Below, one piece after another: positions 27,763 through 37,972 of a DNA stretch of 64,000 bases. The notes below the pieces were generated by a model. It searched no databases. It was not told the DNA's origin and saw only the letters and a list, made by a program, of their open reading frames with translations. This stretch comes from Oceanococcus sp. GTDB taxonomy: Bacteria; Pseudomonadota; Gammaproteobacteria; Nevskiales; Oceanococcaceae. Numbering within the stretch: position 1 is the first letter of the stretch; every line of letters begins with the position of its first letter. The stretch lies in the NCBI GenBank assembly GCA_030147945.1, contig JASBUL010000035.1, forward strand, positions 1-64,000, in the 5' to 3' direction. A program made the position numbers and the translations under genes.

Positions 27763-28748
27763 CCAGCATCGCCTTCTCCCGCAACAGCTGGGCAGAACTG
27801 GAGCGCGACGAAGCACGCTTCCAGCGCACCCTGCTCATGGTCGCACTGCCCTTCATCGTTCTCGGCATTCTGATCCCGTTGTGGGAACTCAGCGGCCTCA
27901 AACAGGGTGGCGGCGAGCAGCTTTCAGATCGCTATGCCGAACTGCTGATGCAGTCGGCTGCCCAGCAGGAAGCGCCCGAGCCGGCACCGGAGCCGGTGGT
28001 CGAAGAACCGGCCGAGGAAGAATTACCGGATGCGGAGCCGGAGCCGGAATCGGCCCCGGAGGAAGAGCCGCAGCCCGAAACACAGCCGGAGACCAAGCCG
28101 GAGCCGCAGGTCGACGCGCGTCAGCAGGCGCGTGAAAACGTCCAGCGCAAGTTCTCGGCAGCCTTCAATGCCCTCGATTCCCTGCGCGAGCAGGACCCGG
28201 TGGTCACCGCCAACAGCCGACCGCTGACCCAGGCCAGCAGCGCCAGCGAAGAGGTGGCCTCGAGCAGCAGCGTGCTGACCTCGAACCTGAGCCGCGGCAG
28301 TGGCGGCGTCGGCAGCGCGCCAAGCCGCAACACCAACCCCAGCACCACCGGACTGAAAGGACGTCAGACCACCCAGGTCAACTCCGGCATCACCGCCAGT
28401 GGCGGTGGCTTCGGCTCCGACACCAGTGAAGCTGGCTTCGGTGGCGACAGCCGCCTGCAGGGCCGCTCGCTGGAAGACATCCAGATCGTCATGGACCGCA
28501 ACAAGAGTGGCCTGTACTCGCTGTACAACCGCGCGCTGCGCCGTGACGCCACTCTGCAGGGCAAGGTGGTGCTGGAAATCACCATTGCGCCCTCGGGCGA
28601 GGTGACCCGTTGCCGCATCGTGTCGAGCCAGCTCAACAACGCTGAACTGGAAGACCGCATCATCCGCCGCGTGCAGCTGATCAACTTCGGGGCCAAGGAT
28701 GTGTCGGAAATGACCATCAAATACCCGATTCACTTCATCCCCAGCTAA
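27759..28748 (+). CDS. TonB-like energy transducer with AgmX/PglI-type C-terminal domain
   Basis: 329 residues. Short cytoplasmic N terminus, one membrane helix (about 26-46), then a Pro/Glu-rich spacer (about 67-125, with PEP/PEE repeats) of the TonB kind. A low-complexity Ser/Gly region follows. The C-terminal domain (about 240-329) starts GRSLEDIQIVMDRN and ends VSEMTIKYPIHFIPS. The last domain fits the AgmX/PglI C-terminal family (TonB/TolA-C-like), found in Agl/Glt-related systems. No TonB-dependent receptor gene is adjacent. It starts at GTG 27759 with GGGAGG upstream. Last gene of the operon. Confidence 0.85.
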   Translation: MTSIAFSRNSWAELERDEARFQRTLLMVALPFIVLGILIPLWELSGLKQGGGEQLSDRYAELLMQSAAQQEAPEPAPEPVVEEPAEEELPDAEPEPESAPEEEPQPETQPETKPEPQVDARQQARENVQRKFSAAFNALDSLREQDPVVTANSRPLTQASSASEEVASSSSVLTSNLSRGSGGVGSAPSRNTNPSTTGLKGRQTTQVNSGITASGGGFGSDTSEAGFGGDSRLQGRSLEDIQIVMDRNKSGLYSLYNRALRRDATLQGKVVLEITIAPSGEVTRCRIVSSQLNNAELEDRIIRRVQLINFGAKDVSEMTIKYPIHFIPS

Positions 28749-28758
28749 ACGCATGGCG

Positions 28759-28789
28759 CCCGGGTGAAAGCAATTGCCGCAAACCCGGG
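28759..28789 (+). terminator. inverted repeat between the TPR/ExbBD operon and the sigma-factor gene
   Basis: CCCGGGT (28759-28765) is complementary to ACCCGGG (28783-28789), with a 17-base loop containing GCAATTGC. No T-run follows. It could be a weak terminator of the preceding operon or a leader hairpin of the sigma gene, whose ATG lies 11 bases away and would be partly masked. Confidence 0.35.
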
Positions 28790-28800
28790 TCTATAGCGGC

Positions 28801-29307
28801 ATGAACAAGGAACGGCGATTCGAGGCATTGGTGAGCGGGCATTCGGCCCTGCTCTACCGCTACGCCTACTGGCTGTGCGACGGGCACCATGCCAGTGCTG
28901 AAGATGTGGTGCAGGAAACCTTTCTGCGCGCCTGGAAATCGCTCGATCAATTGCAGGAACACCAGGCTGCAAAAGCCTGGCTCATGACCATACTGCGACG
29001 CGAAAACGCACGCCGTTTCGAGCGCAAGCAATTCGATATTGTCGATGTGGAGCCTGATGACGTCGCGCTCAACGACGACCGCTTCGACTTCGAGCTGGAC
29101 AGCCACGAGCTGCGCCGTGCCATCCTGCAACTCGACCACAATTACCGCGACCCGCTGCTGCTGCAGACGATCGGTGGCTTTTCCTGCGAGGAAATCGCCG
29201 ACATCCTGGGCCTGGGCAAAGGCGCGGTGATGACCCGCGTGTTTCGGGCCAAAAAAATGCTGATGGACCTCATGAACCCGCAAGCTTCGGAGGCGCGCCA
29301 TGGATGA
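28801..29307 (+). CDS. ECF-type RNA polymerase sigma factor
   Basis: 168 residues. Region 2 is at about 6-70 (SALLYRYAYWLCDGHHASAEDVVQETFLRAWKS), followed by a short linker and region 4 at about 105-160 (YRDPLLLQTIGGFSCEEIADILGLGKGAVMTRVFRAKKML). No region 1 or 3. The ATG at 28801 has no clear ribosome-binding site; an in-frame TTG at 28774 is the alternative. The next gene, overlapping by eight bases, is a DUF3379 protein, the usual partner of this group and probably an anti-sigma factor. Confidence 0.88.
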   Translation: MNKERRFEALVSGHSALLYRYAYWLCDGHHASAEDVVQETFLRAWKSLDQLQEHQAAKAWLMTILRRENARRFERKQFDIVDVEPDDVALNDDRFDFELDSHELRRAILQLDHNYRDPLLLQTIGGFSCEEIADILGLGKGAVMTRVFRAKKMLMDLMNPQASEARHG

Positions 29308-30061
29308 ACTCGAGCTGCGCCGGCGCTGCTACGCCGAGCCCACTGACACGGACAGCGAATTTCGCGCCTGGCTGGCCAGCAATCCGGCCGCACGCGACAC
29401 CGCACACAAAGCGGCCCAGTTTGATCAGCAGCTGCGCTTCGCGCTGAGCCAGCCGCCGATTCCGGAGGGCCTGGGCGGACGCATCCTGCTCAACACCGCC
29501 ATGCACAACCGGCGGCGTCAGCAGCGGCGTCTGCTCGGCGGGCTGGCCTTGGCTGCTTCCATTGTGCTCAGCGCCACCCTGGTGCTAAACCCGCCACCCA
29601 GCTCAGCGCCACTGAGCGTCAGCCAGCAGGCGCTGAGTCACGTGTATGGAGAGATCGCCAAGCTCGACAGCGCCGATCATGTCATTGGCCAGACCGAATT
29701 GCGCGGCATGTTCCGTGAAATGGGTGGTGAATTGCGCGGCGATCTGGAGCAGGTTCGCTTCGCCTTTCTGTGCCCGACGCCGCATGGCCGTGGGCTGCAT
29801 CTGATCGCGGATACCGAAGCCGGCCGTGTCACAGTGCTGTACCTGCCGCACACCGAAGCCGACCCACAACGGCTCGAATTTGCCGATGCCCGTTTCACCG
29901 GCTACACCATGAACACCAACGGCACCGGCACGCTCAATGTGATCGCCGAAAGCGCCGCCGCTGTCGACATGATGCGGCGCAAGCTGACCCAGCTGGTGAC
30001 CTGGCCAGAACCACGCCAGCTCAGCAGTGTCTCGACGGGCCTGTCGCATCGACGCATCTGA
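29300..30061 (+). CDS. DUF3379 family membrane protein, probable anti-sigma factor
   Basis: 253 residues: a cytoplasmic N terminus (LRRRCYAEPTDTDSEFRAWLAS) with the short Cys/Asp pattern of this family. A membrane helix follows at about 75-95 (LLGGLALAASIVLSATLVL), then a periplasmic domain (about 105-240) with VRFAFLCPTPHGRGLHLIADTEAG and VTVLYLPHTEADPQ. DUF3379 proteins are typically encoded directly after an ECF sigma gene. Function as anti-sigma factor is inference from this pairing. It overlaps the sigma gene by eight bases. Confidence 0.82.
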   Translation: MDELELRRRCYAEPTDTDSEFRAWLASNPAARDTAHKAAQFDQQLRFALSQPPIPEGLGGRILLNTAMHNRRRQQRRLLGGLALAASIVLSATLVLNPPPSSAPLSVSQQALSHVYGEIAKLDSADHVIGQTELRGMFREMGGELRGDLEQVRFAFLCPTPHGRGLHLIADTEAGRVTVLYLPHTEADPQRLEFADARFTGYTMNTNGTGTLNVIAESAAAVDMMRRKLTQLVTWPEPRQLSSVSTGLSHRRI

Positions 30062-30113
30062 CAACCCGGCTGGGCGTGGCGACGTGACTTTCGGCCAGAT
30101 CCGTCCCGCTGAT

Positions 30114-30142
30114 TTGACGCCGCCGCTGGCCGCGCCTACTGT
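30114..30142 (+). promoter_or_regulatory. candidate promoter for the DUF1302/DUF1329 pair
   Basis: TTGACG (30114-30119), a 17-base spacer and TACTGT (30137-30142) form a weak sigma-70-type promoter, giving a leader of about 65-70 bases. A CGTGAA-TT-TTCACG inverted repeat follows at 30148-30161, an operator-like position. The adjacent ECF sigma factor may also direct this promoter, but its consensus is unknown. Confidence 0.35.
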
Positions 30143-30147
30143 TCGCT

Positions 30148-30161
30148 CGTGAATTTTCACG
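30148..30161. promoter_or_regulatory. perfect inverted repeat CGTGAA-TT-TTCACG
   Basis: Six-base arms with a two-base centre, immediately downstream of the candidate promoter and 57 bases before the DUF1302 start. The size and symmetry suit a dimeric regulator. It is too small for a terminator, and no T-run follows. Confidence 0.35.
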
Positions 30162-30217
30162 CTGCAAATCAATAAAAAACGACCGGCCTATACCGGTTCA
30201 GGAACAGGAGACACACT

Positions 30218-32164
30218 ATGCCGGCATTGCATTGTCGGACGCTTGCGCGTGCATCACTGATGTCGCTCGGCGTCGCCGCTTTACCCGCTCAGGCGGCCTC
30301 GTACCTGCTGGGCCCGGTCGATGTCCAGCTCGACACCACCTTGTCCGCCGGCGTCAGCCTGCGCATGAGCGACCCGGATGCCGACCAGATTGCTATCAGC
30401 AACGGCGGGACCTCGCGCTCGGCCAACGGTGATGATGGCAACCTCGGTTACAAGGCCGGTGATGTGGTTTCGTCAGCGATCAAGGCCACCTTTGACATCG
30501 ATGCATCGATCACACGTCAGTACGGCCTGTTCTCGCGTATCTCCGCGTTCTACAACCCCGAAGCCGACAGCGCCGGTGACCTGCAGGAACGCCTCAGCGC
30601 CAATGACGGCGCCGGACGCTCGCGTGTCCATGGCGAAGCCGAACTGGGCCGCCGCGGCCACAGCCGACTGGATTCCGAGGTCGAACTGCTCGATCTGTTC
30701 GCCTACGGCAGCTTCCGCCTCGGTGAACGCTCCGTCCTGGTCCAGGCCGGGAATCAGGTGGTCAACTGGGGTGAAAGCACCTTCATCGGCAACAGTATCA
30801 ACGTGGTCAACCCGATTGACGTGGTCAAATTTCGCCTGCCCGGTGCCGAGCTGAAGGAAGCGCTAACGCCCACGCCAATGCTGTGGGTCGGTGGCTCGCT
30901 GACCGACAACCTGAGTGCCGAGCTGGTCTGGATGGCGGACTGGAAGGAAGTTGAAATCGATCCGCGCGGCAGCTACTTCTCGACCAACGATTTCGCCTCG
31001 GATGATGGCGACAACGTGGTCGTCAGCTTCGGCCGTCGCCACGACGACAACACCCGTCCATTCGCCGTGCTCAATGACGACCCTTCGGACGATGGCGCCC
31101 AGCAGGCCTGGGTTCCGCGCGAACTCAACCGCGAACCGGGCGACCAGACCAGCCAGGCCGGTCTGGCCCTGCGCTACTACGCGGAGTGGCTCAACTCCAC
31201 CGAATTCGGTCTCTACTACCTCAACTACCACAGCCGCGTGCCGCTGGTTTCAGCGATCCGCGGCGCCGCCACCAACCCGGGCAATCTGGCCACCCCGACC
31301 TGCTCACAGGATGCAGCCGCGGACGCATGTCGGGCCAGCTACTTTGTGGAGTACCCGGAAGACATCCAGCTCTACGGCCTGAGCTTCAACACCACCGCAC
31401 CCTGGGGGGTCGCGGTGCAGGGCGAAGTGTCCTACCGGCCCAACAATCCGGTCCAGATCAGTGGCGCCGAGGTGGTCCTGGCATCGCTGGTTCCGGCCGG
31501 TTCCTTGCTCCGCCCGGCTGGCGCCGCACCCGGTGAAACCATCCGTGGTTATGAGCGCGTCGCCACCACCCAGGCGCAGGTCACCCTGACCAAAGCGATG
31601 GGCCCCAGCTTCGGCGCCAGCCAGTGGATCCTGCTATCGGAACTTGGCTACACCCACCAGGACCTGTCCGACCTGCCGTTTAACGGACCGGGTGCGGCTC
31701 TGCCATCCTGCCGCCAGCCCGGCGGCGAAGCTCTGCTCGCTGCGGTCTCCAACGGCTCCTGCCAGGAAGCCGTCGGCGGCGGCTTTGCCACCGACTCGTC
31801 ATGGGGCTATCGCTTTGTCACACGGCTGGATTACACCAACGTGTTCGCCTCGATCAACATGTCGCCGCGCCTGGTGTGGTTTCACAATGTCAACGGCGTG
31901 AGCAGCAACTTCAACGAGGACAGCAACATCCTGGCCCTGGGACTGCGCTTCGACTATCTGCAGCGCTGGCAGGCGGATATCGCCTACACCGCCTTCCTGG
32001 GCGGACGCAGTTTCAGCGGTACCGATCCGGTTGCGCCGGGCACGCAGCTCAACGAAACCACATTCGCCCCGGGCTCGCCGGACCAACCGGCCAGCTTCTC
32101 GACCAGTTCCAACCCCTCCGCTGATCGTGATTTTCTCGCGATTTCCATCAGCTACGCGTTTTGA
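30218..32164 (+). CDS. DUF1302 family outer-membrane protein
   Basis: 648 residues with a signal peptide (about 1-28, cleavage near PAQA). The mature sequence is rich in Gly, Asn and Asp with alternating beta strands ending in aromatic residues, and a C-terminal SISYAF of outer-membrane barrel type. Family blocks NQVVNWGESTFIGNSINVVNPIDV and FSTNDFASDDGDNVV are characteristic of DUF1302. GGAG lies ten bases before the ATG. It is followed by DUF1329, a co-occurring pair often linked to hydrophobic substrate use (alkanes, sterols). Which substrate is unknown. Confidence 0.87.
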   Translation: MPALHCRTLARASLMSLGVAALPAQAASYLLGPVDVQLDTTLSAGVSLRMSDPDADQIAISNGGTSRSANGDDGNLGYKAGDVVSSAIKATFDIDASITRQYGLFSRISAFYNPEADSAGDLQERLSANDGAGRSRVHGEAELGRRGHSRLDSEVELLDLFAYGSFRLGERSVLVQAGNQVVNWGESTFIGNSINVVNPIDVVKFRLPGAELKEALTPTPMLWVGGSLTDNLSAELVWMADWKEVEIDPRGSYFSTNDFASDDGDNVVVSFGRRHDDNTRPFAVLNDDPSDDGAQQAWVPRELNREPGDQTSQAGLALRYYAEWLNSTEFGLYYLNYHSRVPLVSAIRGAATNPGNLATPTCSQDAAADACRASYFVEYPEDIQLYGLSFNTTAPWGVAVQGEVSYRPNNPVQISGAEVVLASLVPAGSLLRPAGAAPGETIRGYERVATTQAQVTLTKAMGPSFGASQWILLSELGYTHQDLSDLPFNGPGAALPSCRQPGGEALLAAVSNGSCQEAVGGGFATDSSWGYRFVTRLDYTNVFASINMSPRLVWFHNVNGVSSNFNEDSNILALGLRFDYLQRWQADIAYTAFLGGRSFSGTDPVAPGTQLNETTFAPGSPDQPASFSTSSNPSADRDFLAISISYAF

Positions 32165-32184
32165 GCCCCACCAAGGAAACACCG

Positions 32185-33546
32185 ATGAGAAAGATCACAT
32201 TCGTTCTGACGCTGCTTTCCGCGGTCGCAGGTTCGCACAGTGCATGGGCAGCGGTATCCCCCGAACAAGCCAAGCAACTGGGCAACAATCTGACCCCGGT
32301 GGGGGCCGAGAAGGCCGGCAACAAGGCGGGTACGATTCCGGCCTGGACCGGCGGCATCCAGCGCATCCCGCAGGGCTTCAAGCAAGGTGGACATTATCCT
32401 GATCCATGGGCCGAAGATGCCCCCCTGTTCACCATTGACGCCAGCAATTACCACACGCACGCGGAAAACCTCACACCGGGACAGATCGCGCTGTTCAAGC
32501 GCTATCCTGAAACGCGCAAGATGGTGGTCTACCCGAGCCGTCGCAGTGCGCTGTACCCGCAGGGCATCTACGACGAAACCCGGGCCAATGCCACACGCGT
32601 CGAGCTGCTGGATGGTGGCAACGGCTTCACTGGCACCACCGGCGGCTTCCCGTTCCCCATCCCGCAAAATGGCCTGGAAGCCATCTGGAACCACCTGACG
32701 GTCTACAAGGGCGACACCTATGCCACCAGCTGGTCGCAGGCACCGGTCACCACGCGCGGTGACTACAACCTGGTCGAATTCGATTACGAGTACGACTTCG
32801 TTTACGGCAATCAGAGCAAGTCGCCGGATCAGCGACAGGACAACCTGCTGTTCTATTTCCTGCAGATGGTGCAGGCACCGCCGCGCCTGGCCGGCTCGAT
32901 CCTGCTGGTCTATGACTATGCCGACCAGGTGAAACAGCCGCGCAAGGCCTGGACCTACAACCCGGGGCAGCGCCGCGTCCGTCTGGCGCCAAACGTCGCC
33001 TATGACAATCCGGGCACCGCCGCCGACGGTCTGCGCACCAACGACGACTTCTTCATGTTCAATGGCGCCACCGACCGCTACGACTGGGAGCTGATCGGCA
33101 AGAAGGAAATCTACATTCCTTACAATGCCTACAAGATCAACGGTCCGGATCTGAAGATTCGCGATGTCATTCGCCCCGGGCACATCAACCCGGAACACGC
33201 CCGCTACGAGTTGCACCGCGTCTGGCATGTCCGCGCCAGCCTCAAGCCGGGCACCAGCCATATCTACAAGACACGTGACTTCTTCCTCGACGAGGACAGC
33301 TTCATCGTCCACGTGGCGGATAAGTATGACAATCGGGATGAGCTGTGGCGGGTCGACGAAATGCACTCGTACACCTACTACGATGTGCCCTTTCTGGCCC
33401 CCGGACTGGAAGTGCATCACGACCTGAATGCAGGGCGCTACATTGCCCTGAGCCTGCGCAACGAAGAGCCCTCGGTGTACCAGCCAATCAAGCGCAGCCC
33501 GGCCGATTTCCGCCCGGACACGTTGCGTAATCGCGGGCGCCGCTAG
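32185..33546 (+). CDS. DUF1329 family exported protein
   Basis: 453 residues, signal peptide of about 24 residues (SHSAWA then AVS). DUF1329 signatures: LTPVGAEKAGNKAGTIPAWTGG, FKRYPETRKMVVYPSRRSALYPQG and YNLVEFDYEYDFVYGNQSK. The family is predicted to be periplasmic, with an LolB/LolA-like lipid-binding fold (family knowledge). The ATG at 32185 has AAGGAAAC upstream; a TTG at 32161 would add eight residues. It starts 20 bases after DUF1302 and ends before a convergent inverted repeat. Likely acts with DUF1302 in transporting a hydrophobic compound. Confidence 0.87.
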   Translation: MRKITFVLTLLSAVAGSHSAWAAVSPEQAKQLGNNLTPVGAEKAGNKAGTIPAWTGGIQRIPQGFKQGGHYPDPWAEDAPLFTIDASNYHTHAENLTPGQIALFKRYPETRKMVVYPSRRSALYPQGIYDETRANATRVELLDGGNGFTGTTGGFPFPIPQNGLEAIWNHLTVYKGDTYATSWSQAPVTTRGDYNLVEFDYEYDFVYGNQSKSPDQRQDNLLFYFLQMVQAPPRLAGSILLVYDYADQVKQPRKAWTYNPGQRRVRLAPNVAYDNPGTAADGLRTNDDFFMFNGATDRYDWELIGKKEIYIPYNAYKINGPDLKIRDVIRPGHINPEHARYELHRVWHVRASLKPGTSHIYKTRDFFLDEDSFIVHVADKYDNRDELWRVDEMHSYTYYDVPFLAPGLEVHHDLNAGRYIALSLRNEEPSVYQPIKRSPADFRPDTLRNRGRR

Positions 33547-33559
33547 GCGATCCATTCAA

Positions 33560-33596
33560 CAACCACCACCTCAGCCCGGTGCTGGGGTGGTGGTTG
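33560..33596. terminator. long hairpin between convergent genes
   Basis: A 16-base stem (arms 33560-33575 and 33581-33596, one G-U wobble) with a five-base loop CCGGT. It lies between the converging DUF1329 and DUF6498 genes, so it can serve both strands. There is no T-run, so it may be a rho-assisted or purely mRNA-end-protecting hairpin. Confidence 0.7.
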
Positions 33597-33612
33597 AACG
33601 CAACCGCTGGGC

Positions 33613-34290
33613 TTAAGCATCCGGCGCGGCTTTGGGCTGCGGCGTGGCAGGCTCGCGCACGGCCCGCCAAATCGCACCCAGCGGCAGGAAATACACCCCG
33701 AGAAAAACAATCACCGTCGCATATTCGGCGTTGGCGGCCTGACTGAATCCGATCGCGATGATGATCAGGTGCAACTTGACCACGCTGGCATAGGGCGCGG
33801 TCATGCCATTACGCAGTGACGCCGGGCGTCGCCACGCCGGCACGTGCGACAGCACGCACAGGGCGATGAAAGCGGGGTAGGCCTCAAGACAGCGCAGCAG
33901 GTACGTCTGAGCCTGAACCACAAGACCCGGCTCCGGACGCCCCCACTCCACCAGCGGGAAGAACAGGTTCAGAAACACGCTGTGAATGACGTGGAACATG
34001 CCGAAGTGCACGCTGAAAAAGGCCAGCATGAAGGCAGCCCCCGCGAGCAGCACGGCAAACGCCCCGAGACCACCGCCGCCGTGCGCCGCCAACGCTGCGC
34101 CGCCCCCGATGATCGTGACCAGCAGGGTGATGTAGCCGGTAATGAAACTGGTCGACCACAGCGACCAGACCACATCCCCCGCCCCCCAGCCCTGCACGCT
34201 CAGCAACCACAAGGCAAAGGCATACAAGGCGGTTTCCCAGCCCAGGGTCCGCAACAGGCTCAGTGCGCGGGATGTCGATAAAGAGGTCAT
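33613..34290 (-). CDS. DUF6498-like polytopic membrane protein
   Basis: 225 residues with about six hydrophobic segments. The block FFSVHFGMFHVIHSVFLNLFFP near the centre matches DUF6498 proteins; function unknown. The ATG at 34290 starts MTSLSTSRALSLLRTLGW; an in-frame ATG at 34323 would add 11 residues. It ends in a Pro/Ala-rich tail. It stands alone between fadA and the DUF1302/1329 pair. Confidence 0.68.
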   Translation of the reverse strand: MTSLSTSRALSLLRTLGWETALYAFALWLLSVQGWGAGDVVWSLWSTSFITGYITLLVTIIGGGAALAAHGGGGLGAFAVLLAGAAFMLAFFSVHFGMFHVIHSVFLNLFFPLVEWGRPEPGLVVQAQTYLLRCLEAYPAFIALCVLSHVPAWRRPASLRNGMTAPYASVVKLHLIIIAIGFSQAANAEYATVIVFLGVYFLPLGAIWRAVREPATPQPKAAPDA

Positions 34291-34361
34291 GGATCTGTTG
34301 GCCAGGCCCGCCGCTGCGGGCACAAGAAGCCCAAAATGCTAGCTGCATCTTGGTCCGGGCA

Positions 34362-34387
34362 CAAAAAAGCCGGGACAAGCCCGGCTT
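34362..34387 (-). terminator. rho-independent terminator of fadBA
   Basis: AAGCCGGG (34367-34374) and CCCGGCTT (34380-34387) form an eight-base stem with loop ACAAG. On the minus strand it is followed by a run of T (34363-34368 read as A on the plus strand). It lies 25 bases after the fadA stop. Confidence 0.88.
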
Positions 34388-34411
34388 CTCGTTTTTGCAT
34401 GCGTGGTTTTG

Positions 34412-35578
<1,167 letters not shown>

Positions 35579-35594
35579 TTAACTCCGTATCCGT

Positions 35595-37745
35595 TCAGCC
35601 GTAGTAGGTTTCGCCGTTGGCGGCCATTTCACGCATGCGCTCAGTCGGCTCATACAGCTTGCCGAGATGGCTGTACTTGGCCGCCATGTCGATGACAGCC
35701 TGCAGCCCCAGCGTGTCGGCGTACTTCAGGGCACCACCACGGAACGGCGGGAAGCCGATCCCCAGGATCAGGCCCATATCGGCCTCGTTGGGGGTTTCGA
35801 CGATCTTCTCTTCCAGGCAGCGAGCGGTTTCGATGATCATCGGAATCATCATGCGCTCGACGATCTCCTGCTTGTCGAACTCCTTCACACCGTCCGGCTG
35901 AACCTGCTTGAGCATGTCCATCACGCCAGCATCGAAGACCTTCTTGGGACGCCCTTTACGGTCAACTTCGTAGACGTAGTAACCCTTATCGTTCTTCTGA
36001 CCGTAACGGGTTTCCTCGTACATCACGTCCAGCGAAGTGCGCTGCTCGGACTTCATGCGATCGGGGAAGCCTTCCGCCATCACTGCCTGAGCATGATGGG
36101 CGGTGTCGATACCGACCACGTCGAGCAGGTAGGCCGGGCCCATCGGCCAGCCAAAGCCTTCCATGACCTTGTCGACCTGACGGAAATCAGCACCTTCGTT
36201 CATCAGCGCCTGGAAGCCGGCGAAGTACGGGAACAGGATGCGGTTGACCAAAAAGCCCGGGCAGTCGTTGACCACGATCGGGGTCTTGCCCATGGCCGCA
36301 GCGTAAGCCACGGTGGTGGCGACGGCCAGATCGGAGGACTTCTCGCCACGGATCACTTCCACCAGCGGCATCTTGTGCACCGGGTTGAAGAAATGCATGC
36401 CACAGAAGTTTTCCGGACGCTTGAGCGCCTGAGCCAGATAGGAAATGGAGATGGTCGAGGTGTTGGAGGTGATGATCGCATCCTCACCAACCTGATCTTC
36501 CACTTCGGCCAGCACCGCGTGCTTGACGTTGGGGTTTTCAACCACCGCTTCAACCACGATGTCGACGTCCTTGAAGTCGCCGTAATTCAGGGTTGCACGG
36601 ATGTTGGCCAGGGCCTTGCCCATCTTGACCGCATCGATCTTGCCACGCTCGACCAGCTTGGCCAGCAGCTTGTTGGCTTCGTTCAGGCCCAGTTCGAGCT
36701 GCTCGGTCTTGATGTCCTTCATCACGATCGGCGTGCCCTTGGAGGCCGACTGGTAGGCAATACCGCCGCCCATGATGCCGGCACCCAGTACCGCAGCCAG
36801 TTCGACCTTGTTACCAGCCTTGGTTGCGCCCTTGGCTTTTTTCTTCAGCAGTTGGTCGTTGAGGAACAGACCGATCAGGCTGGCGGCCACCGACGTCTTG
36901 GCAACCGACAAGAAGGCTTCGTGTTCGGCCTTCAGTGCTCCATCACGATCCTTGCCCGCGCCTTTCTGAATCGACTTCACAGCCGCCAGCGGGGCCGGGT
37001 AGTTCTTGCCGGCCTGGCCTGCGATGAAGCCCTTGGCGGTTTCAAACACCATCATGGATTCGACCATGTTGAGCTTGAGCTTGCCGGTTTTCTGAGCGCG
37101 GCGGGCCTTCCAGTCGAACTTGCCGTCAATCGCGTCCTTGAGCAGCGCCAGCGAGGCATCACGCAACGCATCAACACTGACAACCGCATCGACGGCGTGA
37201 TTCTTGAGCGCGGCGTCGGCTTTCTGCGGCTTGCCGCTGGCAATCCATTCGATCGCATTGTCAGCGCCGATCAGGCGCGGCAGACGCACGGTGCCGCCAA
37301 AGCCCGGAATAATGCCGAGCTTCACTTCCGGCAAACCGATCTGCGCCACATCCGCCATCACGCGGTAGTCGGTCGACAGCGCCATCTCCAGGCCACCGCC
37401 GAAAGCGATGCCGTTGATCGCAGTGACCGACGGGAACGGCAGATCCTCGATCGTGTTGAAGATCGCATTGGACTGCGCACACCATTCCAGCAACTGCTCA
37501 TCCGACTGCTTGAAACTCTCACCGAATTCGGTGATGTCAGCACCGACGATGAACACCGGCTTGGCGCTGCTGACCAGCAGACCTTTGACGTCACTGGCGC
37601 CCGCCAGCGTGTCACCAATCTGTTTCAATTCATCCAGCGTCTGGCGGTCAAACTTGTTGACCGACTCGCCTTGCAGATCAAAGATCAACTCGGCGATCCC
37701 ATCGCCCAGCATCTTGAGCTGCAGGGACTGTCCCTGAAATTCCAT
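35595..37745 (-). CDS. fadB: multifunctional fatty-acid oxidation complex alpha subunit
   Basis: 716 residues combining enoyl-CoA hydratase/isomerase (about 1-190) and 3-hydroxyacyl-CoA dehydrogenase (about 310-700). Hydratase motifs [10 protein letters not shown] and [19 protein letters not shown] are present, as is [14 protein letters not shown]. The NAD-binding block [18 protein letters not shown] and the catalytic [15 protein letters not shown] are also intact. The ATG at 37745 has GGAG six bases upstream. No fatty-acid repressor site was identified in the 227-base gap upstream. Confidence 0.97.
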   Translation of the reverse strand: MEFQGQSLQLKMLGDGIAELIFDLQGESVNKFDRQTLDELKQIGDTLAGASDVKGLLVSSAKPVFIVGADITEFGESFKQSDEQLLEWCAQSNAIFNTIEDLPFPSVTAINGIAFGGGLEMALSTDYRVMADVAQIGLPEVKLGIIPGFGGTVRLPRLIGADNAIEWIASGKPQKADAALKNHAVDAVVSVDALRDASLALLKDAIDGKFDWKARRAQKTGKLKLNMVESMMVFETAKGFIAGQAGKNYPAPLAAVKSIQKGAGKDRDGALKAEHEAFLSVAKTSVAASLIGLFLNDQLLKKKAKGATKAGNKVELAAVLGAGIMGGGIAYQSASKGTPIVMKDIKTEQLELGLNEANKLLAKLVERGKIDAVKMGKALANIRATLNYGDFKDVDIVVEAVVENPNVKHAVLAEVEDQVGEDAIITSNTSTISISYLAQALKRPENFCGMHFFNPVHKMPLVEVIRGEKSSDLAVATTVAYAAAMGKTPIVVNDCPGFLVNRILFPYFAGFQALMNEGADFRQVDKVMEGFGWPMGPAYLLDVVGIDTAHHAQAVMAEGFPDRMKSEQRTSLDVMYEETRYGQKNDKGYYVYEVDRKGRPKKVFDAGVMDMLKQVQPDGVKEFDKQEIVERMMIPMIIETARCLEEKIVETPNEADMGLILGIGFPPFRGGALKYADTLGLQAVIDMAAKYSHLGKLYEPTERMREMAANGETYYG

Positions 37746-37890
37746 GCTTCGCTCCGTGGTTGGTTGTCATGATCACGGGTGCGTCGCGCGCCCGCGCTTT
37801 GTGGACCGCGCATATTACCAGCCAGACGCGACAAACCGGTGAATGTAATCTCAGGCCACGGTTCGCGCGCCTATCACATCTGTTGAGCTT

Positions 37891-37920
37891 TTGACAGTGG
37901 CGCGCACACACGCCTACACT
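37891..37920 (+). promoter_or_regulatory. sigma-70 promoter of the histone-like gene
   Basis: TTGACA (37891-37896) with an 18-base spacer and TACACT (37915-37920). A consensus -35 with a fair -10 suggests strong constitutive expression, about 50 bases before the ATG. It lies inside the gap divergent from fadB. Confidence 0.6.
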
Positions 37921-37972
37921 GCGGCGGGGTTTTTCCTTTCGCCTGAACAGCTTGCGCACAGGGGGCGTCAAC

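Noticed and set aside
35667-37772. 701-codon plus-strand reading frame
   Set aside because: Antisense to fadB, whose domains are complete; the antisense translation is His/Gln/Asp-rich without family similarity.
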